From NCBI GenBank assembly GCA_036881865.1, contig JBAJNM010000016.1:1-35203 (forward strand): a stretch of 35,203 nucleotides of DNA. Reading direction: 5' to 3'. Every line of letters begins with the position of its first letter. The stretch's first letter is position 1. Of this stretch, positions 1 to 7,123 are shown piece by piece. This stretch comes from Parvularculales bacterium. GTDB lineage: Bacteria > Pseudomonadota > Alphaproteobacteria > JAPOUT01 > JBAJNM01. Below the pieces are notes generated by a model, which saw only the letters and a list, made by a program, of their open reading frames with translations, searched no databases and was not told the DNA's origin. A program made the position numbers and the translations under genes.

Positions 1-734
1 CCATTGCCCGGGACAAACCACGGAGCCGAATAGTGCATCTGATAAGATGCGCCCTCTTTAGCGCCTATAAGGCTGCGTCCGAAGCCACCACTTAGATACA
101 TGTCATGATCTTCAATGAAGTCATTGGCGTCCTCTTCACCGAAGGCTTCAATGCGAACCCGTCCGCCGACCCGCAGGCCATTTTCAAGGACAGCATCGGC
201 GTCAACGACAATACGGCCAAAGCCCAGTTTCGCCTGGGTCTGGGAATATTCGTCTACCGATTCCTCCGTTGCTGCTTCTGTCTGAGTCCAATAAAGGGTG
301 TTGGCGCCCCCTGTAGGGAGTGTCATAGAGACGTGGTTCTCTTCTCCCTTTTCCACGTCTCCTTGTTTAGGCTCAAAGGGATTTTCCGCACCCCTGTCAT
401 GGTCACAGAGTCCGAAAGTATCCATCATGGCGGGGTTGCCCCGCGGCGAGAAATCCGGACCACATTCGACGCCACGAATGAGGACAGCCGGGGTCTCCTG
501 ACCCAGATTATGACGGTGCGACGCATTAGCGGCATTCCAGTCAAAATTTGCGGGAGCTGAGCGCAGGCTATATTTCTCTCTGGACGCTGCCGTTACATTA
601 TCATCGGTATCTGCGACATAGAAGCCACCGTTCATATTACCGCTGACTTTAACGGACAATTCTGCCGCCACACCCGGAGCCGCGATTAAACCCGCAGTTG
701 CCAGCGCCGTACTGCCCAAAAGCATCTTTCTCAT
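1..734 (-). CDS. Porin, outer-membrane beta-barrel (5' part, cut by window edge)
   Basis: The reading frame is open from an ATG at 734 to the left edge, giving 244 codons of the N-terminal part. The protein begins MRKMLLGSTALATAG and reaches a likely signal-peptidase site after the AAPGVAA stretch near residue 23. A strand-rich, acidic, Gly/Asn-rich sequence follows (GNMNGGFYVADTDDN near residues 32-46), and then frames such as VVDADAVLENGLRVGGRVRIEA and LSGGFGRSLIGAKEG. This pattern fits alphaproteobacterial trimeric porins that let small solutes cross the outer membrane. A purine-rich ribosome site (GAAGGAAGGG) lies just before the ATG and supports this start. The 3' half is missing, so strand count and terminal aromatic residue cannot be checked. 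The segment with GVECGPDFSPRGN and FGLCDHDRG has two cysteines, which may form a disulfide in a loop. Family assignment is by overall character, not by a unique motif. Confidence 0.72.
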   Translation of the reverse strand, partial: MRKMLLGSTALATAGLIAAPGVAAELSVKVSGNMNGGFYVADTDDNVTAASREKYSLRSAPANFDWNAANASHRHNLGQETPAVLIRGVECGPDFSPRGNPAMMDTFGLCDHDRGAENPFEPKQGDVEKGEENHVSMTLPTGGANTLYWTQTEAATEESVDEYSQTQAKLGFGRIVVDADAVLENGLRVGGRVRIEAFGEEDANDFIEDHDMYLSGGFGRSLIGAKEGASYQMHYSAPWFVPGN

Positions 735-983
735 AGTTTGCCCTTCCTTCTTTTGACCTGTTAGTCTTTAAAATAGACCCAGATTTTTAGCCCCTGTGAC
801 TGTTTCCGGTTAGTTGATGTCTGAGATTCGATTCTTTTTATCACCCTTCCCTGATAAGTGCTACCTAAAAAAGCCCCTTCTCCCCCAAATATATACCGGC
901 ATCTTAGCCCGTAAGATAGTATGTTTCCAGCTGGAGATATGGATGGTGATTACCCGTTAAAACTATATGAGTCCCCAAAAGAG

Positions 984-1012
984 GCCGGATTCTTATAGAA
1001 TCCGGCATTTTT
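984..1012 (+). terminator. Orphan rho-independent terminator
   Basis: A perfect 10-bp inverted repeat (984-993 with 997-1006) closes a 3-nt loop and is followed on the plus strand by a run of five T (1008-1012). On the minus strand no T-run follows the stem, so it should act on plus-strand transcription. No plus-strand gene is seen upstream: the only neighbour is the porin, which is transcribed away on the other strand. It may end a small RNA that starts within about 735-980. Confidence 0.6.
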
Positions 1013-1056
1013 GTTGCCTTTGTTGATTTCTTTCCCTTTATTAGAAGGAGATATTC

Positions 1057-1194
1057 ATGACAATATCCGCCACGGTTTGGTCTCGTGTGAGTCTCCCTGT
1101 GCATCGCGTAGCGCTCCGCAATAAGGTAATCCGCATGCCGGCTCTGTCGCAGGGTCAACAGCAAGGCGCAAGCGAGCTGGCTGCTCTGGTTTAG
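1057..1194 (+). CDS. Putative 45-aa small protein
   Basis: A 45-codon ORF begins at an ATG preceded by GAAGGAGATATTC, a near-ideal ribosome site with good spacing, and ends at TAG 1192-1194. The product starts MTISATVWSRVSLPVHRVAL and is basic in its first half (several Arg/Lys/His) with a Gln-rich stretch near residues 32-36. It has no membrane segment or known motif that I recognise. It lies 45 nt downstream of the orphan terminator and converges on tetR. The stop codon sits inside a perfect 7-bp hairpin (1179-1199). The strong Shine-Dalgarno is the main argument. Short length and lack of a family keep confidence low, and it could instead be part of an untranslated RNA. Confidence 0.3.
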   Translation: MTISATVWSRVSLPVHRVALRNKVIRMPALSQGQQQGASELAALV

Positions 1195-1252
1195 CAGCCG
1201 CGAAGCGCAGCCAGAACGGTGGATGCTTTGACATCGTAGGCTTTTTGCAAAT

Positions 1253-1287
1253 AAAAAAAGCCCACTTCGTCTCCTCACCGCAGGGCT
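1253..1287 (-). terminator. Probable terminator of tetR
   Basis: On the minus strand AGCCC (1287-1283) pairs with GGGCT (1263-1259) across a 19-nt loop and is followed directly by a T-run (1258-1253). It lies 77 nt past the tetR stop. An alternative hairpin uses the same region: GGCTTTTT at 1239-1246 pairs with AAAAAGCC at 1255-1262. The large loop makes the call moderate. Confidence 0.4.
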
Positions 1288-1363
1288 AAATCTGCCGGTG
1301 GCCGATTTAACGGATCTCCAACAGATATACATAACGTGACCCGCATCCCGGTATATTAAACGT

Positions 1364-2062
1364 CTACGGGGAGGGTCCGTCCAGATTTGAAATATATTTC
1401 GCCAACCCCTCATCAACCTGCCTGTAAAAACTTTCATCTATATAAGGGGCCAGCATGAAGGCACCTTTTTGCAAGCCTCTGGCGATTTCCTGCGGACTTG
1501 TCTGATCGGGGGAGCTCCTGATTTCCGCATGACGTGGCCACGCGCTCCATAACACCCACATGCTCTCGGCCAGATAGTCACACGATTCCCGATCAACCCT
1601 GACCGGACCCGGATTGTGTTCAAAAAGATTGTCCAGCAGCCGGCGGATAGCCTCAATGCCTTCATTGGTCAGTTCCCTGAAACTGTTTTCCAGTTCCGGC
1701 GAGCGGTGCGCGAGTTCATGCCCTGCCGATATGACAAATCGGTAGCGCCACAGGATGGCCCCCCCGTTGCAATAATAGTTGACGGCCTGCGCCGGCATGA
1801 CCGGTCCGAAAGCCGGCAATGCTAAAATGTCAAGCAATTCTGAACGCAATTGATTGACGATTTCCAGGGCAATTTCGGAGAAATTATTAAAGTAGTAGTA
1901 GATATTGCCGGGGCTGATGCCGGTATGCTCGGCAATTTGTGCGGTGCCTATATTGGCTCCATGCAGATTTATTAATTCAATGGCGGCTTCAATAATACGT
2001 TCGCGGTTACCACTGCGTTGTCCTCGTGGTTTGGTGATGGCCTGGCTCATAGAGGTTTTCAT
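1364..2062 (-). CDS. TetR/AcrR-family transcriptional regulator
   Basis: The 232-aa protein has an N-terminal TetR DNA-binding domain: a helix starting near residue 20 (NRERIIEAAIELINLHG) and a helix-turn-helix at about residues 38-62 (TAQIAEHTGISPGNIYYYF). The IYYYF recognition helix is typical of the family. The C-terminal 150 residues form the ligand-binding and dimer domain, Trp- and Tyr-rich, whose ligand cannot be read. TetR proteins usually repress a nearby promoter and often their own. Here the gene stands alone, with no adjacent efflux or catabolic operon in the same block, so its target is unclear; the acyl-CoA genes are several kb away. A direct repeat TAGATTAA (2073-2080 and 2088-2095) sits just before the start and may be part of its own control region. 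No strong ribosome site is seen; ATG 2050 is an alternative start. Confidence 0.9.
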   Translation of the reverse strand: MKTSMSQAITKPRGQRSGNRERIIEAAIELINLHGANIGTAQIAEHTGISPGNIYYYFNNFSEIALEIVNQLRSELLDILALPAFGPVMPAQAVNYYCNGGAILWRYRFVISAGHELAHRSPELENSFRELTNEGIEAIRRLLDNLFEHNPGPVRVDRESCDYLAESMWVLWSAWPRHAEIRSSPDQTSPQEIARGLQKGAFMLAPYIDESFYRQVDEGLAKYISNLDGPSP

Positions 2063-2441
2063 GCCGATTTTTTAGATTAAGAGTCCATAGATTAAATAAG
2101 TCTGTAAATAAACTATACACTCTATATCTTATATCAAATAATTTTTTTTTAGAAAAACAGGTTTAGTTTTTGATACAGGGAGGTTGAGATAACTCTGGTT
2201 GCCTGTGGTGGCGGTGGAGGTATGATGGTGTCTTCAGGAACAAACATGACGACCATGACGACGCTACCCGTTAGTCGTACACTTCCTGACAAACATACCG
2301 TTACACTGTCGGCGTCAGACCAAACCTGCATGTGTACACATGATTGTATGACCGGTGATGGTACTTCCGTAGACCGTAGCGGCACGGCCGCCTTCAACGT
2401 GGAGATGGTTGTCATAAAGAGCGTAAACCTCTTTGTTGCCG
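2063..2441. other. Intergenic region tetR-thyA (AT-rich promoter zone plus unexplained stretch)
   Basis: The first 90 bp are very AT-rich, with the direct repeat TAGATTAA and a run of T near 2140-2150, as expected for the tetR promoter. The remaining 290 bp have ordinary base composition but no intact gene. On the minus strand two frames look protein-like and would join if one base near 2324 were removed. The first contains [17 protein letters not shown] and the second DADSVTVCLSGSVRLTG, followed by a Pro run and a C-terminus ending in two Phe. No start codon is evident. I regard it as a possible gene remnant, not a supported CDS. Confidence 0.3.
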
Positions 2442-3343
2442 GTGCGTCAAGCGGCAATATCTTGATCTCATGGGAGACATTCTCAGAACCGGTGTTAACC
2501 GGGATGACCGCACCGGCACTGGTGCGTGCAGCGTGTTTGGCCGTCAGATGCGCTTTGATTTGAACGAGGGCTTTTCCGCTACTGACCACACGGAAGTTGC
2601 ATGTTAAGTCCATCATCCACGAATTGTTGTGGTTCTTGTCCGGTGATACCAATGTCAAAACCCCACAGGAAAACGGAGTGAGCATTTGGGATGAATGGGC
2701 TGATGAGAAGGGTAATCTGGGTCCCATCTACGGGCATCAGTGGCGTTCCTGGACCGCGCCTGATGGCGAAACCGTTGATCAGATTGAACAGGTCATCTCT
2801 TTGATTAAAACGGACCCCAACTCCCGGCGCCTACTCGTAAACGCCTGGAATGTAGGTGAGATTAAAGACATGGCCCTCCTGCCTTGTCATTGTCTGTTTC
2901 AGTTCTTTGTGGCGGAAGGGCGGCTGTCCTGCCAGCTATATCAGCGCTCGGCAGATTTCTTTTTAGGAGTGCCTTTTAACATCGCCTCTTACGCACTGCT
3001 CACCTCCATGATAGCGCAGGTGTGCAATCTGAAGCCGGGCGAGTTCATTCATACGCTGGGTGATACCCACATCTACAAGAACCATTTTAAGCAGGCGCGC
3101 AAACAAATGACGCGCATTCCTAAGCCCTTGCCGGTGTTGTTTATGAACTCTAACATCAGGAACATCTTTGACTTTCGCTATGAGGACTTCCGGATTGTCT
3201 ATCCGGGCCACAATACGGAGGCTACGCAACGGTGCTTGAAAAAATGGAGGGAAGCGCCGGAACTGCCGGTGGGTGATAAGGCCGTAGACACGGCCAATAA
3301 GAAAAGCCCGTCTTCGCCTATCTCCGCACCGATCTCGGTGTAG
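2442..3343 (+). pseudogene. thyA: Thymidylate synthase, frameshifted
   Basis: ThyA methylates dUMP to dTMP with methylene-tetrahydrofolate. The C-terminal 248 codons (from 2597) carry the family core: [14 protein letters not shown], the catalytic Cys in [10 protein letters not shown], and [12 protein letters not shown]. The missing N-terminus lies upstream in another frame, with [19 protein letters not shown] (from 2461) and [13 protein letters not shown]. The two parts join as [13 protein letters not shown] if one T is removed from the TTTT run at 2572-2575. The 5' frame has no ATG, GTG or TTG before residue LDLM; a GTG at 2442 would fit only with a second extra base near 2451-2454, so the start is uncertain. 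The C-terminus ends PISAPISV, like the usual IKAPVAV end, but about 30 extra residues precede it. The gene converges on nrdB. It may be a true pseudogene or a sequencing indel; no thyX is in the window. Confidence 0.85.
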
Positions 3344-3402
3344 GCTGCGCAAACATTGGCAACGGGAATAAATCAATTTTGGTCTTAAGTATATAATTTC
3401 CT

Positions 3403-3444
3403 AAAAAGGGCCTGTGGGTAGACAAGTATAGTGTTCCCTTTTTT
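3403..3444. terminator. Possible bidirectional terminator between thyA and nrdB
   Basis: AAAAAGGG (3403-3410) can pair with CCCTTTTT (3436-3443) over a 25-nt loop, with T's on the 3' side in the plus direction and in the minus direction as well. It lies between the convergent stops of thyA (3343) and nrdB (3449). The stem has only three G-C pairs, so strength is doubtful. Confidence 0.35.
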
Positions 3445-3448
3445 ACGT

Positions 3449-4417
3449 TTAGTGCGTTAGTTCAAAGGCCTCTTCCCATGTGCCCTGTGTGGCGGCCCGG
3501 GAATATTCTGTAGCGCGGCCTTCAAAGAAGTTGACATGCTCAATGCCATTGAGCATCGCATCCATCCATGGCAGGGGATTATCGTCAATCTGATAGGCGG
3601 GCTTTAATCCCAACTGCACAAGGCGGCGGTCGGCGATATACCGGATATAGTCCTTAACCTCCTGACCGGTTAGCCCTTCTACGCCGCCCATTTCGAAGGC
3701 AAGGTCAATAAAGGCATCCTCATGGCTGACGATCGTATCGCAGGCCCCGTAAATCGCCTTCCGCAAATCAGGGGTCCAGATATCCTGATTCTCATCAATG
3801 AATGTGCGAAACAGCCGGATAATGGAATTGGTATGAAGCGTTTCATCCCGCGCTGACCATGTAACTATTTGCCCGACGCCTTTCATTTTATTAAAGCGGG
3901 GAAAGTTCATGAGGATGGCGAAACTGGCGAACAGTTGCACCCCTTCCGTAAAGCCCCCAAACACGGCCAGAGTCTTGGCTATGTCCTCTTTGGTTGCCAC
4001 ACCCCATGTGCGCATATAGTCATATTTGTCTTTCATCTCGCCATATTTGAGAAAGGCTTCATATTCCACTTCGGGTATGCCGATTGTATCCAGCAGATGG
4101 CTATAGGCGGCGATGTGAATGGTCTCCATGTTGGAGAACGCCGCTAACATCATGGTGACTTCGGTCGGTTTGAATACCTGCGAGTAGTGCTTCATATAGC
4201 AATTGTTGACCTCAACGTCCGCCTGCACAAAAAAGCGAAAAATCTGAGTGAGAAGATTGCGCTCGGCATCGGTCAGGTTGCGGCGCCAGTCTTTGACGTC
4301 TTCGGCCAGAGGCACTTCTTCCGGTAGCCAGTGAATACGTTGTTGTGTAAGCCAGGCGTCATACGCCCAAGGATAACGAAACGGTTTATAGACCAGACGT
4401 TCTTCCAGTAGCGACAT
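3449..4417 (-). CDS. nrdB: Class I ribonucleoside-diphosphate reductase, beta subunit
   Basis: NrdB houses the dinuclear metal cofactor and the stable radical used by NrdA to reduce ribonucleotides. The 322-aa protein keeps all ligand positions I can align to the E. coli enzyme: Asp67 (in FFVQADVEVNN), Glu98 and His101 (METIHIAAYSHLL), Glu158 (FTEGVQLF), and Glu192 and His195 (SARDETLH). The radical Tyr is present as Tyr105, so a tyrosyl-radical enzyme is expected. The C-terminal region has the usual NFFEGRATEYSRAA motif. There is no ATP-cone domain attached. The gene follows nrdA by 83 bp on the same strand, and a GAGGAGAG stretch precedes the ATG. It converges on thyA, linking two dNTP-supply functions. 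Confidence 0.96.
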   Translation of the reverse strand: MSLLEERLVYKPFRYPWAYDAWLTQQRIHWLPEEVPLAEDVKDWRRNLTDAERNLLTQIFRFFVQADVEVNNCYMKHYSQVFKPTEVTMMLAAFSNMETIHIAAYSHLLDTIGIPEVEYEAFLKYGEMKDKYDYMRTWGVATKEDIAKTLAVFGGFTEGVQLFASFAILMNFPRFNKMKGVGQIVTWSARDETLHTNSIIRLFRTFIDENQDIWTPDLRKAIYGACDTIVSHEDAFIDLAFEMGGVEGLTGQEVKDYIRYIADRRLVQLGLKPAYQIDDNPLPWMDAMLNGIEHVNFFEGRATEYSRAATQGTWEEAFELTH

Positions 4418-4500
4418 GCTGCGACTCTCTCCTCATGTGAATCATGTGATTTGCGGGTGTTAAGATTACCCTACCGGCAGTGATTAGCCTACTGGCAATT

Positions 4501-6489
4501 TTACTGACAACTTAGACACTCATCGTTGCTATAGTCCGGCACTTCTGCCGTATCGGCCCGTTGTATAGACAAGGATCGGCAATAGTAGAGGCTTTTGACG
4601 CCATTTTTCCATGCCCTGTGATGCAGCATGTGCAGGTCACGCTTGTGAACGTCCGCCGGTAAGAAGACATTGAGAGACTGAGCCTGATCAATCATCTCCG
4701 AGCGGTCGGCGGCCAGATCAATAATCCATCGCTGGTCCAGTTCAAAGGCCGTCTTGAAGACGTCTTTTTCATCTTGAGTGAGGCAGGCCAGATGCTGAAC
4801 GGAGCCGCCGTTAATGGTAATGGATGACCATACCTCTTCATTGTTTTGTCCTTTCGTCTCCAACAGGGTTGTCAGGTGACGATTGCGCACATTAAAAGAG
4901 CCGGACAGAGTTTTGTGCGTGAAACTATTGCCCGCGATGGGCTCAATGCCGGGACTGGTTCCCCCGCAAATAATGGAGATGGAGGCCGTGGGCGCTATCG
5001 CGGTTTTATAGGAAAAGCGCTCCATGATGTTGTAGTCGGCGGCATCGGGGCAGGGGTCGCGTTCTTCGGCCAGTTTGCGGGAGGCGGCGTCGGTACTCTC
5101 TTTAATATGAGAGAAAATCTTCTTGTTCCATACTTTCGCCATGACCGACTCGAAAGGAATCATCTTGCCCTGAAAAAAAGAATGAAGACCCATAACACCT
5201 AAGCCCACGCTCCGCTCGCGCATGGCGGCATATTTTGCCCGTTCCATAGAGTCCGGCCCGCGATTGATAAAGTCTTCCAGAACATTATCCAAAAAGCGCA
5301 TGACGTCTTCAATAAATTGAGAATCGCCGGACCATTCATCAAACTTCTCTACATTAAGAGAAGAGAGACAACAGACCGCCGTGCGCTCCTGATCCAGATG
5401 GTCAATACCTGTGGGCAGGGTAATCTCGCTGCACAAATTAGATGTTTTAATTTCCAGCCCGGCCAGTTTATGTTGCTCGGGGCGGGCGTTGTTGACGGTA
5501 TCTTTGAACACAAGATAAGGCTCACCGGTCTCAATGCGTGCGGTGAGCAGACGAATCCAAAGTGCCCGCGCCGATATTGTCTGAGTAGCCGTGCTATCCC
5601 GCGGACTGATGAGTGCCCAATCGGCATCTTCTTCTACAGCCCTCATAAAGGCATCTGAGATTAACACCCCATGATGCAGGTTGAGAGCCTTGCGGTTGGG
5701 ATCGCCGCCAGTGGGACGGCGAATTTCTATGAACTCTTCAATTTCCGGATGATCAATGGGCAAATAGACTGCCGCCGACCCCCGTCGCAAACTGCCCTGA
5801 CTGATGGCAAGGGTGAGGGAGTCCATCACCCGTATGAACGGAATGATGCCACTGGTTTTGCCGTTGCGTCCGACCGCTTCACCGATAGAGCGCAGATTGC
5901 CCCAATAACTGCCGATGCCGCCACCCTTGGCGGCCAGCCAGACATTTTCGTTCCACAACTCAACAATGTCTTCCAGACTATCGTTAGCCTCGTTGAGAAA
6001 ACAGGAAATCGGCAACCCCCGCTCGGTGCCTCCATTGGAGAGAATGGGTGTTGCGGGCATAAACCACAGCCGGGAGATATAATCATAAAGCCGCCGGGCG
6101 TGGTCGGTATCATCGCCATAGTAGGAGGCAACACGGGCAAATAAATCCTGGAATGTTTCGCCAGTTAGCAGGTAGCGGTCTTGCAGGGTGGCCTTGCCGA
6201 AGTCCGTTAAGAGAGCATCGCGTCCGCGGTCCACCGACACACCGCTACGCGCTTCCAACTGAACAATCTGGTCTCGACCAAACAGAGTCTCTTCTACGTC
6301 TGTAGCACCATTATGAACGGCCTGACTGTGAGGTGGCTGAATAAGGTTGGTTACAACATTGTTTTCAATTTGACCGTTGTTCATGTTTCCATTTCCTAAA
6401 CCATCGGTGTCTGCGGCCTCATTATTGTTGAACTCATCACCGTTAAAGCCATCAAGTTTAATACCTAGTTTATCGGTATCTCGAAACAT
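4501..6489 (-). CDS. nrdA: Class I ribonucleoside-diphosphate reductase, alpha subunit
   Basis: NrdA reduces ribonucleoside diphosphates in the cytoplasm with NrdB. Numbering from the ATG at 6489 (662 aa): the substrate-reducing cysteine is Cys163 (LPISCFLNEAND), the active-site NLCSEI motif is at 351-356 (Asn351, Cys353, Glu355), and the partner cysteine is at 373/374 (TAVCCLSSLN). The radical-transfer Tyr pair is in SLYYCRS, and the C-terminal re-reducing Cys pair is in DECLSCQ. The first 70 residues are Asn/Gly/Asp-rich and contain no ATP-cone. I chose ATG 6489 because CAGGAGGG lies 11 nt upstream; the frame could begin at a TTG at 6522. The upstream region has perfect DnaA boxes, suggesting replication-linked control as known for E. 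coli nrdAB. Confidence 0.95.
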   Translation of the reverse strand: MFRDTDKLGIKLDGFNGDEFNNNEAADTDGLGNGNMNNGQIENNVVTNLIQPPHSQAVHNGATDVEETLFGRDQIVQLEARSGVSVDRGRDALLTDFGKATLQDRYLLTGETFQDLFARVASYYGDDTDHARRLYDYISRLWFMPATPILSNGGTERGLPISCFLNEANDSLEDIVELWNENVWLAAKGGGIGSYWGNLRSIGEAVGRNGKTSGIIPFIRVMDSLTLAISQGSLRRGSAAVYLPIDHPEIEEFIEIRRPTGGDPNRKALNLHHGVLISDAFMRAVEEDADWALISPRDSTATQTISARALWIRLLTARIETGEPYLVFKDTVNNARPEQHKLAGLEIKTSNLCSEITLPTGIDHLDQERTAVCCLSSLNVEKFDEWSGDSQFIEDVMRFLDNVLEDFINRGPDSMERAKYAAMRERSVGLGVMGLHSFFQGKMIPFESVMAKVWNKKIFSHIKESTDAASRKLAEERDPCPDAADYNIMERFSYKTAIAPTASISIICGGTSPGIEPIAGNSFTHKTLSGSFNVRNRHLTTLLETKGQNNEEVWSSITINGGSVQHLACLTQDEKDVFKTAFELDQRWIIDLAADRSEMIDQAQSLNVFLPADVHKRDLHMLHHRAWKNGVKSLYYCRSLSIQRADTAEVPDYSNDECLSCQ

Positions 6490-6597
6490 TAGCGATACTC
6501 CCTCCTGTGCATTTTGTCCCAATCCATCTTAAGCCACCCTAATTCTTGCACTTTCTCTGCCATGCTACGGGTCCCTCCCGGGTGTTGTGTGTGGCGC

Positions 6598-6719
6598 TGT
6601 GGATGGCATTGTGGGTAATCTCGGGCATTGTGTCGTTGTTGTGTTGTCTCATGGTGTCATTGCGGCTGCAGCGTTGGTAATCGCCGAGGCTGTGGATAAT
6701 CCCTGAGCATTGTGGATAA
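6598..6719 (-). promoter_or_regulatory. DnaA-box cluster upstream of nrdA
   Basis: Read on the minus strand, TTATCCACA occurs perfectly twice (6719-6711 and 6699-6691), 20 bp apart, that is about two helical turns. Weaker matches are at 6618-6610 (TTACCCACA, one mismatch) and 6606-6598 (CCATCCACA, two mismatches). The perfect boxes lie 200-230 bp upstream of the nrdA start. In E. coli the nrdAB promoter is controlled by DnaA, so the same logic is likely here. An origin of replication is less likely because no dnaA, dnaN, hemE or parAB gene is nearby. Confidence 0.65.
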
Positions 6720-6905
6720 CTCCTTTTTTGCCGTCTGACTCCCCTCTGTCGAATAGTATGGTTAACCATCCGGAAGGAAGGCAGTATTTCTATTGATCGC
6801 TACCGTCAGCCGCTTGACCGACCTCCGCCGACTCATTGATTGGCCCTTGCAAGAGACCCCCGTTGATTTTCCCTTCCCATCATAGACGGGAAGAAATCAC
6901 CACCA

Positions 6906-6918
6906 GATATAGTATATC
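6906..6918. promoter_or_regulatory. Perfect palindrome GATATAGTATATC
   Basis: Two 6-nt arms are perfectly complementary around a central G. It lies between the nrdA control region and the iminopeptidase gene. It does not match the NrdR-box consensus well. It could be an operator or simply an AT-rich promoter element. Confidence 0.3.
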
Positions 6919-6998
6919 ACCCCCATCCAATAGTCAACAAGTAGTATGTCAGTCCCGCCCGGAAAAATGGCTGGCAATCTGCCCTGTCAACCACCATT

Positions 6999-7024
6999 GG
7001 CGTAAATTTACCGTATTTTACGCC
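6999..7024. promoter_or_regulatory. Inverted repeat GGCGTAAA / TTTACGCC
   Basis: Perfect 8-bp arms (6999-7006 and 7017-7024) enclose a 10-nt AT-rich spacer, about 100 bp upstream of the iminopeptidase start. Spacing of about 18 bp centre to centre suits a dimeric regulator. A hairpin in RNA is also possible; no T-run follows directly, so a terminator is unlikely. Confidence 0.35.
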
Positions 7025-7123
7025 ATACAAATTTTCTTTTTTGGTGCGGCCTTCCCCTGCGTGGCTTTGCCCAATATGGTAAAGGCCGTTTTATAAGGGG
7101 GGGTTCCCCCGGAAAGAGATCGC

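Larger units (their letters stand above)
735..1363. other. Intergenic region between porin and tetR: orphan terminator, micro-ORF, hairpins
   Basis: This 629-bp stretch has no long credible gene. It should hold the porin promoter (minus strand) near 740-900. It also holds a strong plus-strand terminator-like hairpin at 984-1006, a 45-codon plus-strand ORF with a good ribosome site at 1057-1194, a 7-bp perfect hairpin at 1179-1199 overlapping that ORF's stop, and a terminator-like structure for tetR at 1253-1287. A 177-codon minus-strand frame crosses much of the stretch and runs into the 3' end of tetR. Its composition is unlike a real protein and it was not called. No tRNA was recognised. 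Confidence 0.5.
6490..7123. other. Long intergenic region nrdA-pip, regulatory
   Basis: This 634-bp region lies between divergently transcribed nrdA and the iminopeptidase gene. It holds DnaA boxes (6598-6719), a perfect 12-bp palindrome ATGGTTAACCAT (6758-6769), a 13-bp palindrome at 6906-6918, an 8-bp inverted repeat at 6999-7024, and a G-run/C-run (7097-7110) just before the iminopeptidase start. Two short frames (76 codons minus, 86 codons plus) cross it but have no recognisable protein character. I read the region as promoters and operators. Confidence 0.55.

Noticed and set aside
904-1437. 177-codon minus-strand frame overlapping the tetR 3' end
   Set aside because: Arg/His/Leu-rich low-quality translation, no ribosome site, overlaps tetR, and crosses two likely terminators.
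2222-2563. 113-codon plus-strand frame upstream of thyA
   Set aside because: Its 3' part is the wrong frame of thyA, and its 5' part has a Thr/Met-rich composition without any motif.
2149-2727. 192-codon minus-strand frame
   Set aside because: It runs opposite the thyA coding sequence, whose protein motifs are unmistakable; only the part outside thyA was kept as a possible remnant.
6598-6719. Replication origin
   Set aside because: Only two perfect DnaA boxes, no AT-rich unwinding stretch next to them, and no origin-associated genes; promoter control of nrdA is simpler.
6539-6769. 76-codon minus-strand frame upstream of nrdA
   Set aside because: His/Arg/Asn-rich translation produced by the DnaA-box repeats; no ribosome site. 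Regulatory DNA explains it better.
6836-7096. 86-codon plus-strand frame before the iminopeptidase gene
   Set aside because: It crosses two palindromes and has no recognisable domain or ribosome site.
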